Both the position numbers and the translations under genes were made by a program. Below, piece after piece: positions 1-6,456 of a DNA stretch of 10,212 nucleotides (positions are counted from its first letter, which is position 1; every line of letters begins with the position of its first letter). This DNA comes from Bacteroidales bacterium (lineage in GTDB: Bacteria; Bacteroidota; Bacteroidia; Bacteroidales; JAAUTT01), in contig JANXXY010000112.1 of NCBI GenBank assembly GCA_025350365.1, positions 1-10,212 on the forward strand. The letters run 5' to 3'. Under the pieces are notes generated by a model. The model was not told the DNA's origin and searched no databases. It saw nothing but the letters and a program-made list of their open reading frames with translations.

Positions 1-281
1 GTATCGTCAACTCGTTTACATTTAATAGGGTAAAAATAACTACAATTTACATTGTATTCAATATCAAATAACTAACTTTATTAACAATTTAACTATTTTA
101 TTAACAGACATTTTCTATATATGAACCTAAACAGATACAATATTTCAATTATCCAATGCAATTTATCATTTCTTTTTCATTTCCAAAATGAATACTTCTC
201 TCAATTCCTTTTTTATAAAAGCACTTTTGATGTAAAAAGAGGATGCGATATCCTTAATATAAGACCTGAGAATTAAAGGCA
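1..281. other. AT-rich gene-poor stretch
   Basis: This stretch is very AT-rich and holds no ORF of convincing size on either strand. The only coding candidate is the 39-codon minus-strand ORF listed separately at 166-285. I see no tRNA-like, rRNA-like or strong hairpin-plus-T-run structure. It lies immediately downstream of the minus-strand membrane protein gene, so it should contain that gene's 3' untranslated region, but I cannot point to a terminator in it. Confidence 0.6.
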
Positions 282-285
282 TCAT
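166..285 (-). CDS. Doubtful 39-aa ORF overlapping the stop of the membrane protein gene
   Basis: On the minus strand an ATG at 285-283 overlaps the TGA stop of the upstream membrane protein gene in an ATGA arrangement, a layout often seen in translationally coupled genes. The product would be 39 residues, starting MMPLILRSYIKDIASSF and ending in a lysine-rich tail, MKKK. It has no signal peptide or convincing membrane segment, and I recognise no family. It could be a real coupled small protein, the remnant of a longer gene, or chance in AT-rich DNA. Chance is the default reading at this length. Confidence 0.18.
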   Translation of the reverse strand: MMPLILRSYIKDIASSFYIKSAFIKKELREVFILEMKKK

Positions 286-1895
286 TTTAATTTATACAAC
301 AAAACATACCCGTTATCCGACGAAAATGCCAGCGTATAATATTGTTTAAGGGTTTCCCTTAACTCCACCCAGTTAGGGTCGTTAATTTTGGCAGTACTCC
401 CGAAGAGGAAAACGTAATCAATTTGTTTTATCATGGGAGAGGCTGTGTTCGACATCCAGTGAAGGCCTTCAAATGATTCATGTTGTCCAAGCATAATTCG
501 GGGTAATCTCTTCGTGTTCCATAAAACGGGGAACCAACCCATTGAAGCTTCATAGTTTTCGAGAATAACCATTGGTTTATCTACCCCAAGGTAGTTGGAA
601 AAATGTGGTTCTATCCAGTTTTCTGACATGTTTACCGGCAACACGATACTGTTTTCGCCGATATATTTAGAGGTATTGCCGATACATGTTGCATCTTTAT
701 CAAGGCTCCTGATTGTGCCATTTTGCCGTTTAAACATAAGCCCTACATGTAAAATCACGATAAGCGCAATTAAAACAGATACAATTCTTCCCTTTAAAGG
801 CTGGCAGACAACCCATATTATAAAAAACATATAAGCCAAAAGACAGAAACGATCCGACATCATTCCCGCATGTGCCCCGTTGGGAATAGTGAAAAAACAA
901 ACAAGGGCAATAAACATGGGGGCAATAAACACATCGCTTTTTCTGAATTTCTGTAAAAGGCTGTAGTCGTCCTTCCTGGAAAACCTTAGGTAAAGGGAAA
1001 CAGCAATTATTGCTATCAGAATATGCAGGAACTGTGCAGTCAACTTCGCCTCGCCCTCGTAATCGTAAACAATGATACAGCGAACGTCGTTTAACCATTT
1101 AACCAGTTCACCTATTGCATTGCGATCGTGCGCCGCGGAAAAACCTGTTGATGTGATAAAAATTAATGAAAAAATAAGGCTTGGCAACGAAACAGCCAGA
1201 AGCAACAACAATCGTCCGATTAGTTTTTTACAGGTTTCCCGGAAAGATAAACCAATCGAATATAACCTTATTGAAAATGCCACTTCAAACAATCCCAAGC
1301 TGATTCCCAAAAATATGAAACTCAGAATGGCCGAAAAATAAGCGAGGGTTATGGTGAAGAGTAATATTAGGTATTTACGAAGTGAATACTCATCCTTAAA
1401 TTTTACCAAATACGTTATCGAGATAAATAAAAAGATAAACGAAAGACTATAATTGTAAAAACCCAAGTGAAACAGGAAAGAATACGAAAAAGGAAAAATG
1501 ATTATGCTAAGTCCGCTGTTTTCGGGGCACAACTGTTTCACGAGTGCCCTAAACGAAAACGATAAACCAATAAAATAGAAAAGTAACAATAACTTTTCGG
1601 CGATCCACGCCGGCAAAAAGGAATTAAAAGCTGACAATATAACAAAGCTTGTCCAGTTAGGGATGGGTAATTTATTTAAGGCAAAATAGGCGCTGATAAA
1701 ATCACTATCGCCTTTTAATAAATGTGTTATCAGGTTTGCATTGTAAAGGTGACTTGGGCCATCCATGGACGGATAGTATCTTACAGTAAGAAGTAATAGG
1801 ATATTGAACAACAGAACACTATAAAATACGGTTTTTTCAGAAAACCAATTGGTTAATCCATTTTTCCAGCCAAAAAATATATTGTTCATGCGCAT
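282..1895 (-). CDS. Polytopic inner-membrane protein, possibly GT-C glycosyltransferase-like
   Basis: The 537-residue product is dominated by hydrophobic segments separated by short charged loops. A first membrane helix lies at about residues 23-38, and many more run through to about residue 385. The last 140 or so residues are more polar and probably extracytoplasmic. Just after the first helix is the loop YYPSMDGPSHLYNANL, with Asp45 and His49. An acidic residue in the first outer loop is typical of GT-C glycosyltransferases that use lipid-linked sugars, so such a role is possible, but that is inference from topology plus one motif. The start is ATG at 1895; an alternative ATG two codons in would shorten it only slightly. 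No Shine-Dalgarno is visible. The upstream neighbour, 141 bp away, is the Ppx/GppA gene. Confidence is high that it is a gene and low for the function. Confidence 0.85.
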   Translation of the reverse strand: MRMNNIFFGWKNGLTNWFSEKTVFYSVLLFNILLLLTVRYYPSMDGPSHLYNANLITHLLKGDSDFISAYFALNKLPIPNWTSFVILSAFNSFLPAWIAEKLLLLFYFIGLSFSFRALVKQLCPENSGLSIIIFPFSYSFLFHLGFYNYSLSFIFLFISITYLVKFKDEYSLRKYLILLFTITLAYFSAILSFIFLGISLGLFEVAFSIRLYSIGLSFRETCKKLIGRLLLLLAVSLPSLIFSLIFITSTGFSAAHDRNAIGELVKWLNDVRCIIVYDYEGEAKLTAQFLHILIAIIAVSLYLRFSRKDDYSLLQKFRKSDVFIAPMFIALVCFFTIPNGAHAGMMSDRFCLLAYMFFIIWVVCQPLKGRIVSVLIALIVILHVGLMFKRQNGTIRSLDKDATCIGNTSKYIGENSIVLPVNMSENWIEPHFSNYLGVDKPMVILENYEASMGWFPVLWNTKRLPRIMLGQHESFEGLHWMSNTASPMIKQIDYVFLFGSTAKINDPNWVELRETLKQYYTLAFSSDNGYVLLYKLK

Positions 1896-2036
1896 TAAAT
1901 GAAAATTTAATTTTTTTCAATCATAAAAGTAGTAAATATGGTAGTTACATATGAGGTGTGGGCAGAAATATGCCAACAAATGGAGTATCTCGAAAGTTCT
2001 GGTATACAATCCTTAATTGGTCGAGTGTTCCAGTAA

Positions 2037-2966
2037 TCACAACCTCCCCTTCGCCATTTCCAATATAGCTCCCTCTTTAAGCGAGTATCCAGATTGGTAC
2101 ATCGTGGTAAGTCCTGTTTTTTTCAACACAAAATTAACAAAGATTGTTGCGAGAACAATCATGTCGCGCCGCACGGGTTCTAGTCCCTGCATTTGCATGC
2201 GTTGCAGACTTGTTGATTGTATGAGTTTCTGATGAAGCTTTGCATATATTTCTAAAGGAACAGCGTGGATGAAATCGTCGTTTTGATAGTGTAGGAAACC
2301 TTCTGCCGTCAGCAAAGCCACAAAACTGTCGAACGAACCCGAAGCTCCTACAAAAATTTCGGGTTTAAATTCGTGTACCTGAACAAAAAGATCCCGCAGT
2401 TCTTCGTCAAGGTATTTTTCAATATCAGATATTTCTTTGGTTGTGATAGGGTTGGAGGGTTGGAATTTTTCCAGCAGCCTTGCCATTCCCAGTTTAAAGC
2501 TGCGCTTCCAAAGTATTCCTTCATCACTGGCAATGATAAACTCGTTGCTTCCTCCACCAATGTCAAGTATTATGAAGCGTTTGTCGTGGAATGACAATGT
2601 CTGCTTCACTCCTTTATATATGAGTTCGGCTTCTTTATCGCCTGATATGGTTTTTATTTCGACGTTGAACCTTTTTTTAAGTTCGTTGGTAAATTTCTTT
2701 CCGTTGGCAGCATCCCGTATGGCTGAGGTGGCAAATGCCAAAACACGGTCAACATGGTATGGCTTCATTCTCTCGAAGTGTCGTCCAACGGCATCGATTC
2801 CACGCTGAAATGCAGGTTCGGTAATGAATTTTTTATTGATGCCTCCTTCGCCAAGTTTCACGCCCTCCTTGATGTTGAGCAATATTTTGTATGTAGAATT
2901 TTCATCCACTTCGGCTATAAGCAGATTAAATGTATTTGTTCCTAAATCTATTACTGCAAGTTTCAT
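2037..2966 (-). CDS. Ppx/GppA family phosphatase (exopolyphosphatase or pppGpp phosphohydrolase)
   Basis: This is a cytoplasmic enzyme of the ASKHA fold that removes terminal phosphate from polyphosphate, or the 5' phosphate of pppGpp; sequence alone does not decide between them. At the N-terminus is the first phosphate-binding loop, DLGTNTFNLLI (residues 7-17). Then come AFATSAIRDA (77-86), the SGxxEA motif SGDKEAELI (108-116), where Glu112 is at the presumed catalytic position, the second phosphate loop LDIGGGSNEFI (134-144), and the later GASGSFDS segment. At 309 residues it has only the two actin-like lobes and lacks the C-terminal HD-like extension of long enterobacterial Ppx and GppA. 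ATG at 2966 opens directly into the MKLAVIDLGTNT motif, so the start is secure. It stands 396 bp from the STN gene upstream and appears to be transcribed separately from the sigma/FecR cluster. Confidence 0.93.
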   Translation of the reverse strand: MKLAVIDLGTNTFNLLIAEVDENSTYKILLNIKEGVKLGEGGINKKFITEPAFQRGIDAVGRHFERMKPYHVDRVLAFATSAIRDAANGKKFTNELKKRFNVEIKTISGDKEAELIYKGVKQTLSFHDKRFIILDIGGGSNEFIIASDEGILWKRSFKLGMARLLEKFQPSNPITTKEISDIEKYLDEELRDLFVQVHEFKPEIFVGASGSFDSFVALLTAEGFLHYQNDDFIHAVPLEIYAKLHQKLIQSTSLQRMQMQGLEPVRRDMIVLATIFVNFVLKKTGLTTMYQSGYSLKEGAILEMAKGRL

Positions 2967-3095
2967 ATTAAGTGTTAAATTTTAAGTAGGGTCTGCTGTT
3001 TAAATTTTATGCATTTGAATTATAATATCATAAAGAGCATTTTATTAAATTAAACACACTGGTTTTACGCATATTTCAACGAGAACCTTGCATTT

Positions 3096-3218
3096 AAATC
3101 CCATAGGGATTTTATGTTTATAGAAATAATATCCGTTATAACATTATCCGACCCCGGCTGGGGTCGAATATTCTTTTCCTGTATCATTTTCTATAAACAT
3201 TTGACCTCTCTGAGGTCA
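3096..3218. repeat. Composite palindromic element: three hairpins plus a 13-bp inverted repeat
   Basis: Three small hairpins, each with a 7-bp perfect stem, are spaced across 123 bp. The first is AAATCCC/GGGATTT (3096-3102 with 3106-3112). The second is CGACCCC/GGGGTCG (3149-3155 with 3160-3166). The third is TGACCTC/GAGGTCA (3202-3208 with 3212-3218). The central hairpin is enclosed by a perfect 13-bp inverted repeat, ATGTTTATAGAAA at 3114-3126 and TTTCTATAAACAT at 3188-3200. The nested symmetry is seen directly. It resembles intergenic REP/BIME-like palindromic repeats and a non-autonomous mobile element is possible; copy number elsewhere in the genome cannot be judged from here. Confidence 0.75.
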
Positions 3219-3307
3219 TTTTGAATGTTAAAATCATTAGCCCTTTACAGTATACCTTTAGCAATTAACCGGTAATAGTGTTGCTTAAGCTAGCATCAAA
3301 AAATAAA

Positions 3308-3340
3308 TTTTCAAATTTTCAAATCGTTTCATTTTCAAAT
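3308..3340. repeat. Short 8-bp-period repeat of TTTTCAAAT
   Basis: TTTTCAAAT occurs at 3308-3316, 3316-3324 and 3332-3340. These are offsets of 8 and 16 bp, and a degenerate copy (TCGTTTCAT) fills the missing register at 3324-3332. It lies 23 bp past the 3' end of the STN protein gene. The regular spacing is direct observation; whether it is slippage-prone low-complexity DNA or part of a larger dispersed repeat is open. Confidence 0.55.
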
Positions 3341-3362
3341 TGTCCTGGCATTATTAACCATC

Positions 3363-4910
3363 TCATGTTTTCCTTCCAATTTCTTTTATCCGTTTAAGGG
3401 CTTCTTCCAGCGATTCGTCAGGTTTAATAAAATTGTATTCTCCCCAGAATTCTTCATCGTAAGGACCAATTTTTTCAATAAATATATCGTTAGCACGAAC
3501 CGTTTCGCTTCGGATCATGCGCTTAATATTAACTGTATCGGTTTGTGTGATTACCATTTCAGCAGTGGAATGGAATGTTATATTATAGACGTTAAATCGC
3601 TTGCGAACCTTAAATTTCACTTCTTCACGGATGTGATTTAAATACCATGTGCCGTTGCGGAATGTGTAATTTACTATATATGTTGCCGTTAATGGTTTAA
3701 CTTTTACGCCGGGTGGCGATTTTCGAACGAGCATTGATGTGGCCTTGTCGATACCCCTGGGGCTGAGCATAAAGTCGGCTCTAACAAAAGCCATTGTTTT
3801 TACATCAATATAAACTTTTCCTTTGTATAGCGCATAGGGCAGTTGTTCCTTCTGATCGAATGAAATAACGTATGCCGAACGACCCTCAATGGTTGTAATT
3901 TCGTCGAGTTTAAAATTATACAGATCGAAATAATCGTTGGCAATAAAGGTACTTGGGTTCTTTGCTATGTCAAGTAATAAACTTGTGTAAATGCCACCCT
4001 GGAATTTAAATACAATAGTGTCCATCTTCTGAACAAATGGACTTTTACGTCCTTTGAATATTTTTACCTGGTCGTTGGAATAGCCGTTATACTGAGCTTT
4101 ATATATCTGCAATATCGCTTCGGATAGCACTACATAATTACGGTTTTGCCGGATGGTTTCCCTATAAAACGCAGTAAGAAGCTGTGGCTTGCGGCTGTAA
4201 TTGTTTGGTATGTTTTCCAAAGCGGTTTTTAATAATTCTTCAGGTTTTACTGGTCTCACAACCACTTCTTTTATTTGAACCTCTACAGGTAAAAGGCTTA
4301 TCACATTATTCACAGATTCAAGTGTTGCTATTTTCTTTCCTTCTATTTGGTACCCAATGCAAGAGAAGTAAATAGAATCTTCCCAGTTATCATAAGGTAG
4401 CTTAATGATAAACTGACCTTCCGAATTAGAGAGGGTTCCTAATGGTTTGCTTTTTAAAAAAACGTATGCGTACGAGACGGGCGTTTTATTTTTACGATCG
4501 GTAATTTGCCCGGATAACTGAATGTAGCGAACAGAATCCTCTGTTTTTATAATTTTTTTAGGAATAATAATTTCTTCTTTGAAAAGTCTGATAATAACTA
4601 AATTACTTCCAACCTGCTTATAACAAAGGTTGTTTGGAAGCAATAAACTGTCGAGAATAATTTTTAGTGACTGGTTGCGAAAAATATGGTTTATTTTTAA
4701 TGAATTCGGAAGAATATCAGGATTATATGAAAAACCATATTCAACTGCTTTTCTTAGTGTGTCTATAACCGATTCAAGTGGAATGTTTTGAAAGGAAAAG
4801 GAATATCCCCTCTCAAGTACAGACGTTTGCGCTTTAAGGGGATGAGACGAAATTCCGATAAGGCATACCTGAATGAAAAGCAACAGGCATATCTTGCAAA
4901 CTTTTGTCAT
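3363..4910 (-). CDS. STN and carboxypeptidase-like regulatory domain surface protein, no TonB barrel
   Basis: The 515-residue product starts with a signal peptide (residues 1-27; hydrophobic core LLLFIQVCLIGIS, probable cleavage after PLKA). Residues about 34-109 match an STN domain (secretin and TonB N-terminal; YSFSFQNIPLESVIDTLRKA). Residues about 130-212 form a CarboxypepD_reg-like beta-sandwich (LSGQITDRKNKTPVSYAYVFL, then SEGQF). The remainder, from the AFYRET segment at 247-251, is a beta-rich region of the kind often annotated only as carboxypeptidase-like regulatory domain-containing protein. No TonB box, plug or 22-strand barrel is present, so it is not a SusC/FecA transporter, although the STN domain is what such receptors use to contact FecR. 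It begins 9 bp after the FecR stop, so the two are almost certainly cotranscribed. I infer a periplasmic or outer-membrane-associated signalling partner of FecR; the C-terminal function is unknown. Confidence 0.87.
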   Translation of the reverse strand: MTKVCKICLLLFIQVCLIGISSHPLKAQTSVLERGYSFSFQNIPLESVIDTLRKAVEYGFSYNPDILPNSLKINHIFRNQSLKIILDSLLLPNNLCYKQVGSNLVIIRLFKEEIIIPKKIIKTEDSVRYIQLSGQITDRKNKTPVSYAYVFLKSKPLGTLSNSEGQFIIKLPYDNWEDSIYFSCIGYQIEGKKIATLESVNNVISLLPVEVQIKEVVVRPVKPEELLKTALENIPNNYSRKPQLLTAFYRETIRQNRNYVVLSEAILQIYKAQYNGYSNDQVKIFKGRKSPFVQKMDTIVFKFQGGIYTSLLLDIAKNPSTFIANDYFDLYNFKLDEITTIEGRSAYVISFDQKEQLPYALYKGKVYIDVKTMAFVRADFMLSPRGIDKATSMLVRKSPPGVKVKPLTATYIVNYTFRNGTWYLNHIREEVKFKVRKRFNVYNITFHSTAEMVITQTDTVNIKRMIRSETVRANDIFIEKIGPYDEEFWGEYNFIKPDESLEEALKRIKEIGRKT

Positions 4911-4919
4911 ATAAAATGT

Positions 4920-5918
4920 TTAGCACCCTGGTCCGCTTATGATGTAGCCATTATCAGCTTTCTTAACGTCCAGATTTAAGGTGGTTTTTAAGGCTTCGAG
5001 AATATGCTCCAAATCCTGATTTTTGAAATCGGCATTTAACCGGCACTTTTTCAAGTTGACATCTTCAATTGAAATGGATAGGCCAAATACCTTGTTTAAT
5101 GTTTTTGCTACATAAGTAAGATTGGCATCGTGGAATATGATGATGTTCGTTTTCCAAGCTATAGCATTGACATCAGACACTTCCAATTTAACAAATTTAT
5201 TTGCTTTGGAATAGAAAACTCCTGTATTACCATGAATCAATCGTATAATATCATTGTCGGTTTTTGATGATAATTCCACTGTGCCGGTTTCAACAACTAC
5301 CTGAACACTATCCGTTTCCTGATAAGCCGCCACGTTGAAAGAGGTGCCTAAAACTTTTACATTGGCTTTAAGGGTTTGGATAATGAAAGGAGTTTTTTCA
5401 TTACGTGTAACTTCGAAGAAGGCTTCGCCGGTAAGTTCCACAACTCGTGTTTTAGCGCTAAAAGCTTTCGGGTACTTCAACGTTGATCCGGCATTTAAAA
5501 ACACCTTGCTGCCATCGGGTAAAATTACAGGGTTAATCATCTTGTGATTATTGGCAACAATTTCAGTATAGTTTTTGGTTCCAACAATTTTCTGAATGAC
5601 AAAAGTAACCCCTATTAAAATAATAAGTGAAGCAGCGACCTTCATCCATATGGAAAATATTTTTTTGTTTGACTGAACCACCTGTTTATTGTCGTGCATA
5701 CGATGGTTCATTTTATTCCAGCCATTGTCTGTGTTAAAAAGGTCAACATCCTGAAAATAGGTATTTTGCCATATTTTTTCGGCATTAACAAATTCTTTCC
5801 GGTTTTCGGCCGACTCCTCTAACCAAAGTCTGAATTGCTCTTGCTCGAACTCATTCAATTCATTGCTTAGATGTTTAGCAATCAATGTCAACTTCATATT
5901 GTTTGTTTCTTCTTTCAT
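4920..5918 (-). CDS. FecR-family anti-sigma factor with DUF4974 domain
   Basis: This single-pass inner-membrane anti-sigma factor has 332 residues. The cytoplasmic N-terminal segment (about 1-86) has the helical anti-sigma look, with LSNELNEFEQEQFRLWLEES and a Trp-rich stretch to residue 67. One membrane helix lies at about 89-110 (IWMKVAASLIILIGVTFVI). The periplasmic FecR domain covers about 120-215 with the hallmarks LPDGSKVFLNAGSTLKYP, ELTGEAFFEV and VLGTSFNVAAY. The C-terminal DUF4974 domain, about 262-328, is the part expected to contact a partner's STN domain. ATG at 5918 is favoured over the internal ATG at codon 8 because AGGAG lies 6 bp upstream. Its partners should be the ECF sigma factor encoded upstream and the STN protein encoded 9 bp downstream. 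Sigma and FecR genes are usually adjacent; here 532 bp and the GxxExxY cassette separate them. Confidence 0.95.
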   Translation of the reverse strand: MKEETNNMKLTLIAKHLSNELNEFEQEQFRLWLEESAENRKEFVNAEKIWQNTYFQDVDLFNTDNGWNKMNHRMHDNKQVVQSNKKIFSIWMKVAASLIILIGVTFVIQKIVGTKNYTEIVANNHKMINPVILPDGSKVFLNAGSTLKYPKAFSAKTRVVELTGEAFFEVTRNEKTPFIIQTLKANVKVLGTSFNVAAYQETDSVQVVVETGTVELSSKTDNDIIRLIHGNTGVFYSKANKFVKLEVSDVNAIAWKTNIIIFHDANLTYVAKTLNKVFGLSISIEDVNLKKCRLNADFKNQDLEHILEALKTTLNLDVKKADNGYIISGPGC

Positions 5919-5924
5919 ATCTTT

Positions 5925-5929
5925 CTCCT
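5925..5929 (-). promoter_or_regulatory. Shine-Dalgarno AGGAG before fecR
   Basis: On the minus strand AGGAG sits 6 bp before the ATG at 5918. Strong Shine-Dalgarno sites are uncommon in this window, so this one fixes the FecR start. A weak 6-bp stem (5932-5937 with 5955-5960, including one G-U pair) lies just upstream. Confidence 0.55.
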
Positions 5930-5979
5930 ACGGGTAAGATTCTTAGGTTAGGTTTCACCCTATTTATGGTTTTATTGAG

Positions 5980-6024
5980 TTTTACCACAAAGGTACTCAA
6001 AGTGCTTCACGAAGTTTCACTAAG
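5980..6024 (+). repeat. Left inverted-repeat arm of the GxxExxY cassette
   Basis: The outer end reads TTTTACCACAAAGGTACTC and the inner end TTCACGAAGTTTCACTAAG. It stops 3 bp before the GxxExxY stop codon at 6027-6029. It is more diverged from the CACAAAG unit than the right arm. Confidence 0.65.
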
Positions 6025-6026
6025 AA

Positions 6027-6398
6027 TTATCGAATTACCCGTTTAATACCATCTTTTAAGTGACTTACATTAAAATTTACCAATAATCCAAGTTTACACT
6101 TTGATAATTTTAAGTAAGTTAATATTTGAGCCAAATGAATTTCAGCTAAAAGATCAACTGATTTAATTTCGACAATAACGAAATTTTCAACTAATAAATC
6201 AACCTTATAGCCAGCGTCAAGAAAAACCTCTTTATAAACCAAAGGTAATGGTTTTTGTTTTTCTACTTTTATCCCTGATTGTAAAAGCTCAAAATACAAA
6301 CATTCTTCATAAGCGCTTTCAAGTAATTTAGGGCCTAATTCGGTATGTACTTTAAAAGAACAGTCCAATACTTTCTTAAAAGTAGTTTCGATAACCAT
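6027..6398 (-). CDS. GxxExxY protein, PD-(D/E)XK nuclease-like
   Basis: This 123-residue soluble protein matches the GxxExxY family. The signature region is LGPKLLESAYEECLYFEL (residues 21-38); the usual second glycine of GxxExxY is Lys24 here, while Glu27 and Tyr30 are kept. A nuclease-like core follows, DAGYKVDLLVENFVIVEIKS, in which Asp67, Glu77 and Lys79 are spaced like the D...ExK residues of PD-(D/E)XK enzymes. Next comes H88LAQILTYL, with Gln91 and Tyr95, and the hydrophobic strand LGLLVNFNV. Length is normal for the family and the frame is intact. Start ATG at 6398 leads directly into the conserved N-terminus; the right arm begins 12 bp upstream. The biological role of the family is not established. 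Its place between sigma and FecR genes, inside inverted arms, suggests a mobile or selfish cassette rather than a signalling component. Confidence 0.92.
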   Translation of the reverse strand: MVIETTFKKVLDCSFKVHTELGPKLLESAYEECLYFELLQSGIKVEKQKPLPLVYKEVFLDAGYKVDLLVENFVIVEIKSVDLLAEIHLAQILTYLKLSKCKLGLLVNFNVSHLKDGIKRVIR

Positions 6399-6409
6399 GT
6401 TTCGATATC

Positions 6410-6456
6410 CTTTGTGTCACTTTGTGAATAACCTTTGTGCTACTTTGTGTTTAAAA
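6410..6456 (-). repeat. Right inverted-repeat arm of the GxxExxY cassette
   Basis: Read on the minus strand this arm has four CACAAAG units spaced 10-13 bp apart, after the outer end TTTTAAACACAAAG. Its outermost six bases encode the last sense codon (Phe190) and the TAA stop of the sigma factor gene. Confidence 0.65.

Larger units (their letters stand above)
2967..3362. other. Gene-free intergenic gap carrying repeats
   Basis: No ORF here looks coding. The gap contains the composite palindromic element at 3096-3218 and the 8-bp-period TTTTCAAAT repeat at 3308-3340, both listed separately. The part next to position 2967 must hold the leader and promoter of the Ppx gene, but I found no good match to the Bacteroidota -7 element TAnnTTTG. 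The part next to 3362 is the 3' flank of the STN gene. An 8-bp palindrome GCTTAAGC lies near 3283, too short to interpret. Confidence 0.7.
5980..6456. mobile_element. Putative GxxExxY cassette bounded by imperfect CACAAAG-rich inverted repeats
   Basis: The GxxExxY gene is flanked by inverted arms of about 45-47 bp: left 5980-6024, right 6410-6456. A hand alignment of the left arm with the reverse complement of the right gives 33 identities over 47 columns with two single-base gaps. The right arm (reverse complement) is built of four CACAAAG units, and the left arm has degenerate versions of the same. Both arms start TTTTA at their outer ends. No target-site duplication is evident. The whole unit lies between the sigma and FecR genes, which normally adjoin. 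I infer an inserted cassette. There is no transposase or recombinase inside, so any movement would need help in trans, or the GxxExxY nuclease-like protein itself. Confidence 0.6.

Noticed and set aside
730..1098. 122-codon minus-strand ORF inside the membrane protein gene
   Set aside because: It is an out-of-frame shadow with cysteine-rich, non-protein-like composition; the 537-residue frame is clearly the coding one.
2437..2808. Plus-strand ORF of 123 codons opposite the Ppx gene
   Set aside because: It is antisense to conserved Ppx motifs, so its openness is explained by codon constraints of the real gene.
3149..3166. CGACCCC/GGGGTCG hairpin as a rho-independent terminator
   Set aside because: No proper T-run follows directly on either strand, and the hairpin is the centre of a larger symmetric element, which explains it better.
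3363..4910. STN protein as a SusC-like TonB-dependent receptor
   Set aside because: It has 515 residues with no plug domain, TonB box or barrel, so only the N-terminal domains are shared.
5932..5960. Stem-loop before fecR as a riboswitch or attenuator
   Set aside because: The stem is only 6 bp with a G-U pair and a 17-nt loop; there is no further structure or known motif.
5980..6456. Cassette as a standard insertion sequence
   Set aside because: It encodes no transposase and has no visible target-site duplication; the only gene is the GxxExxY protein.
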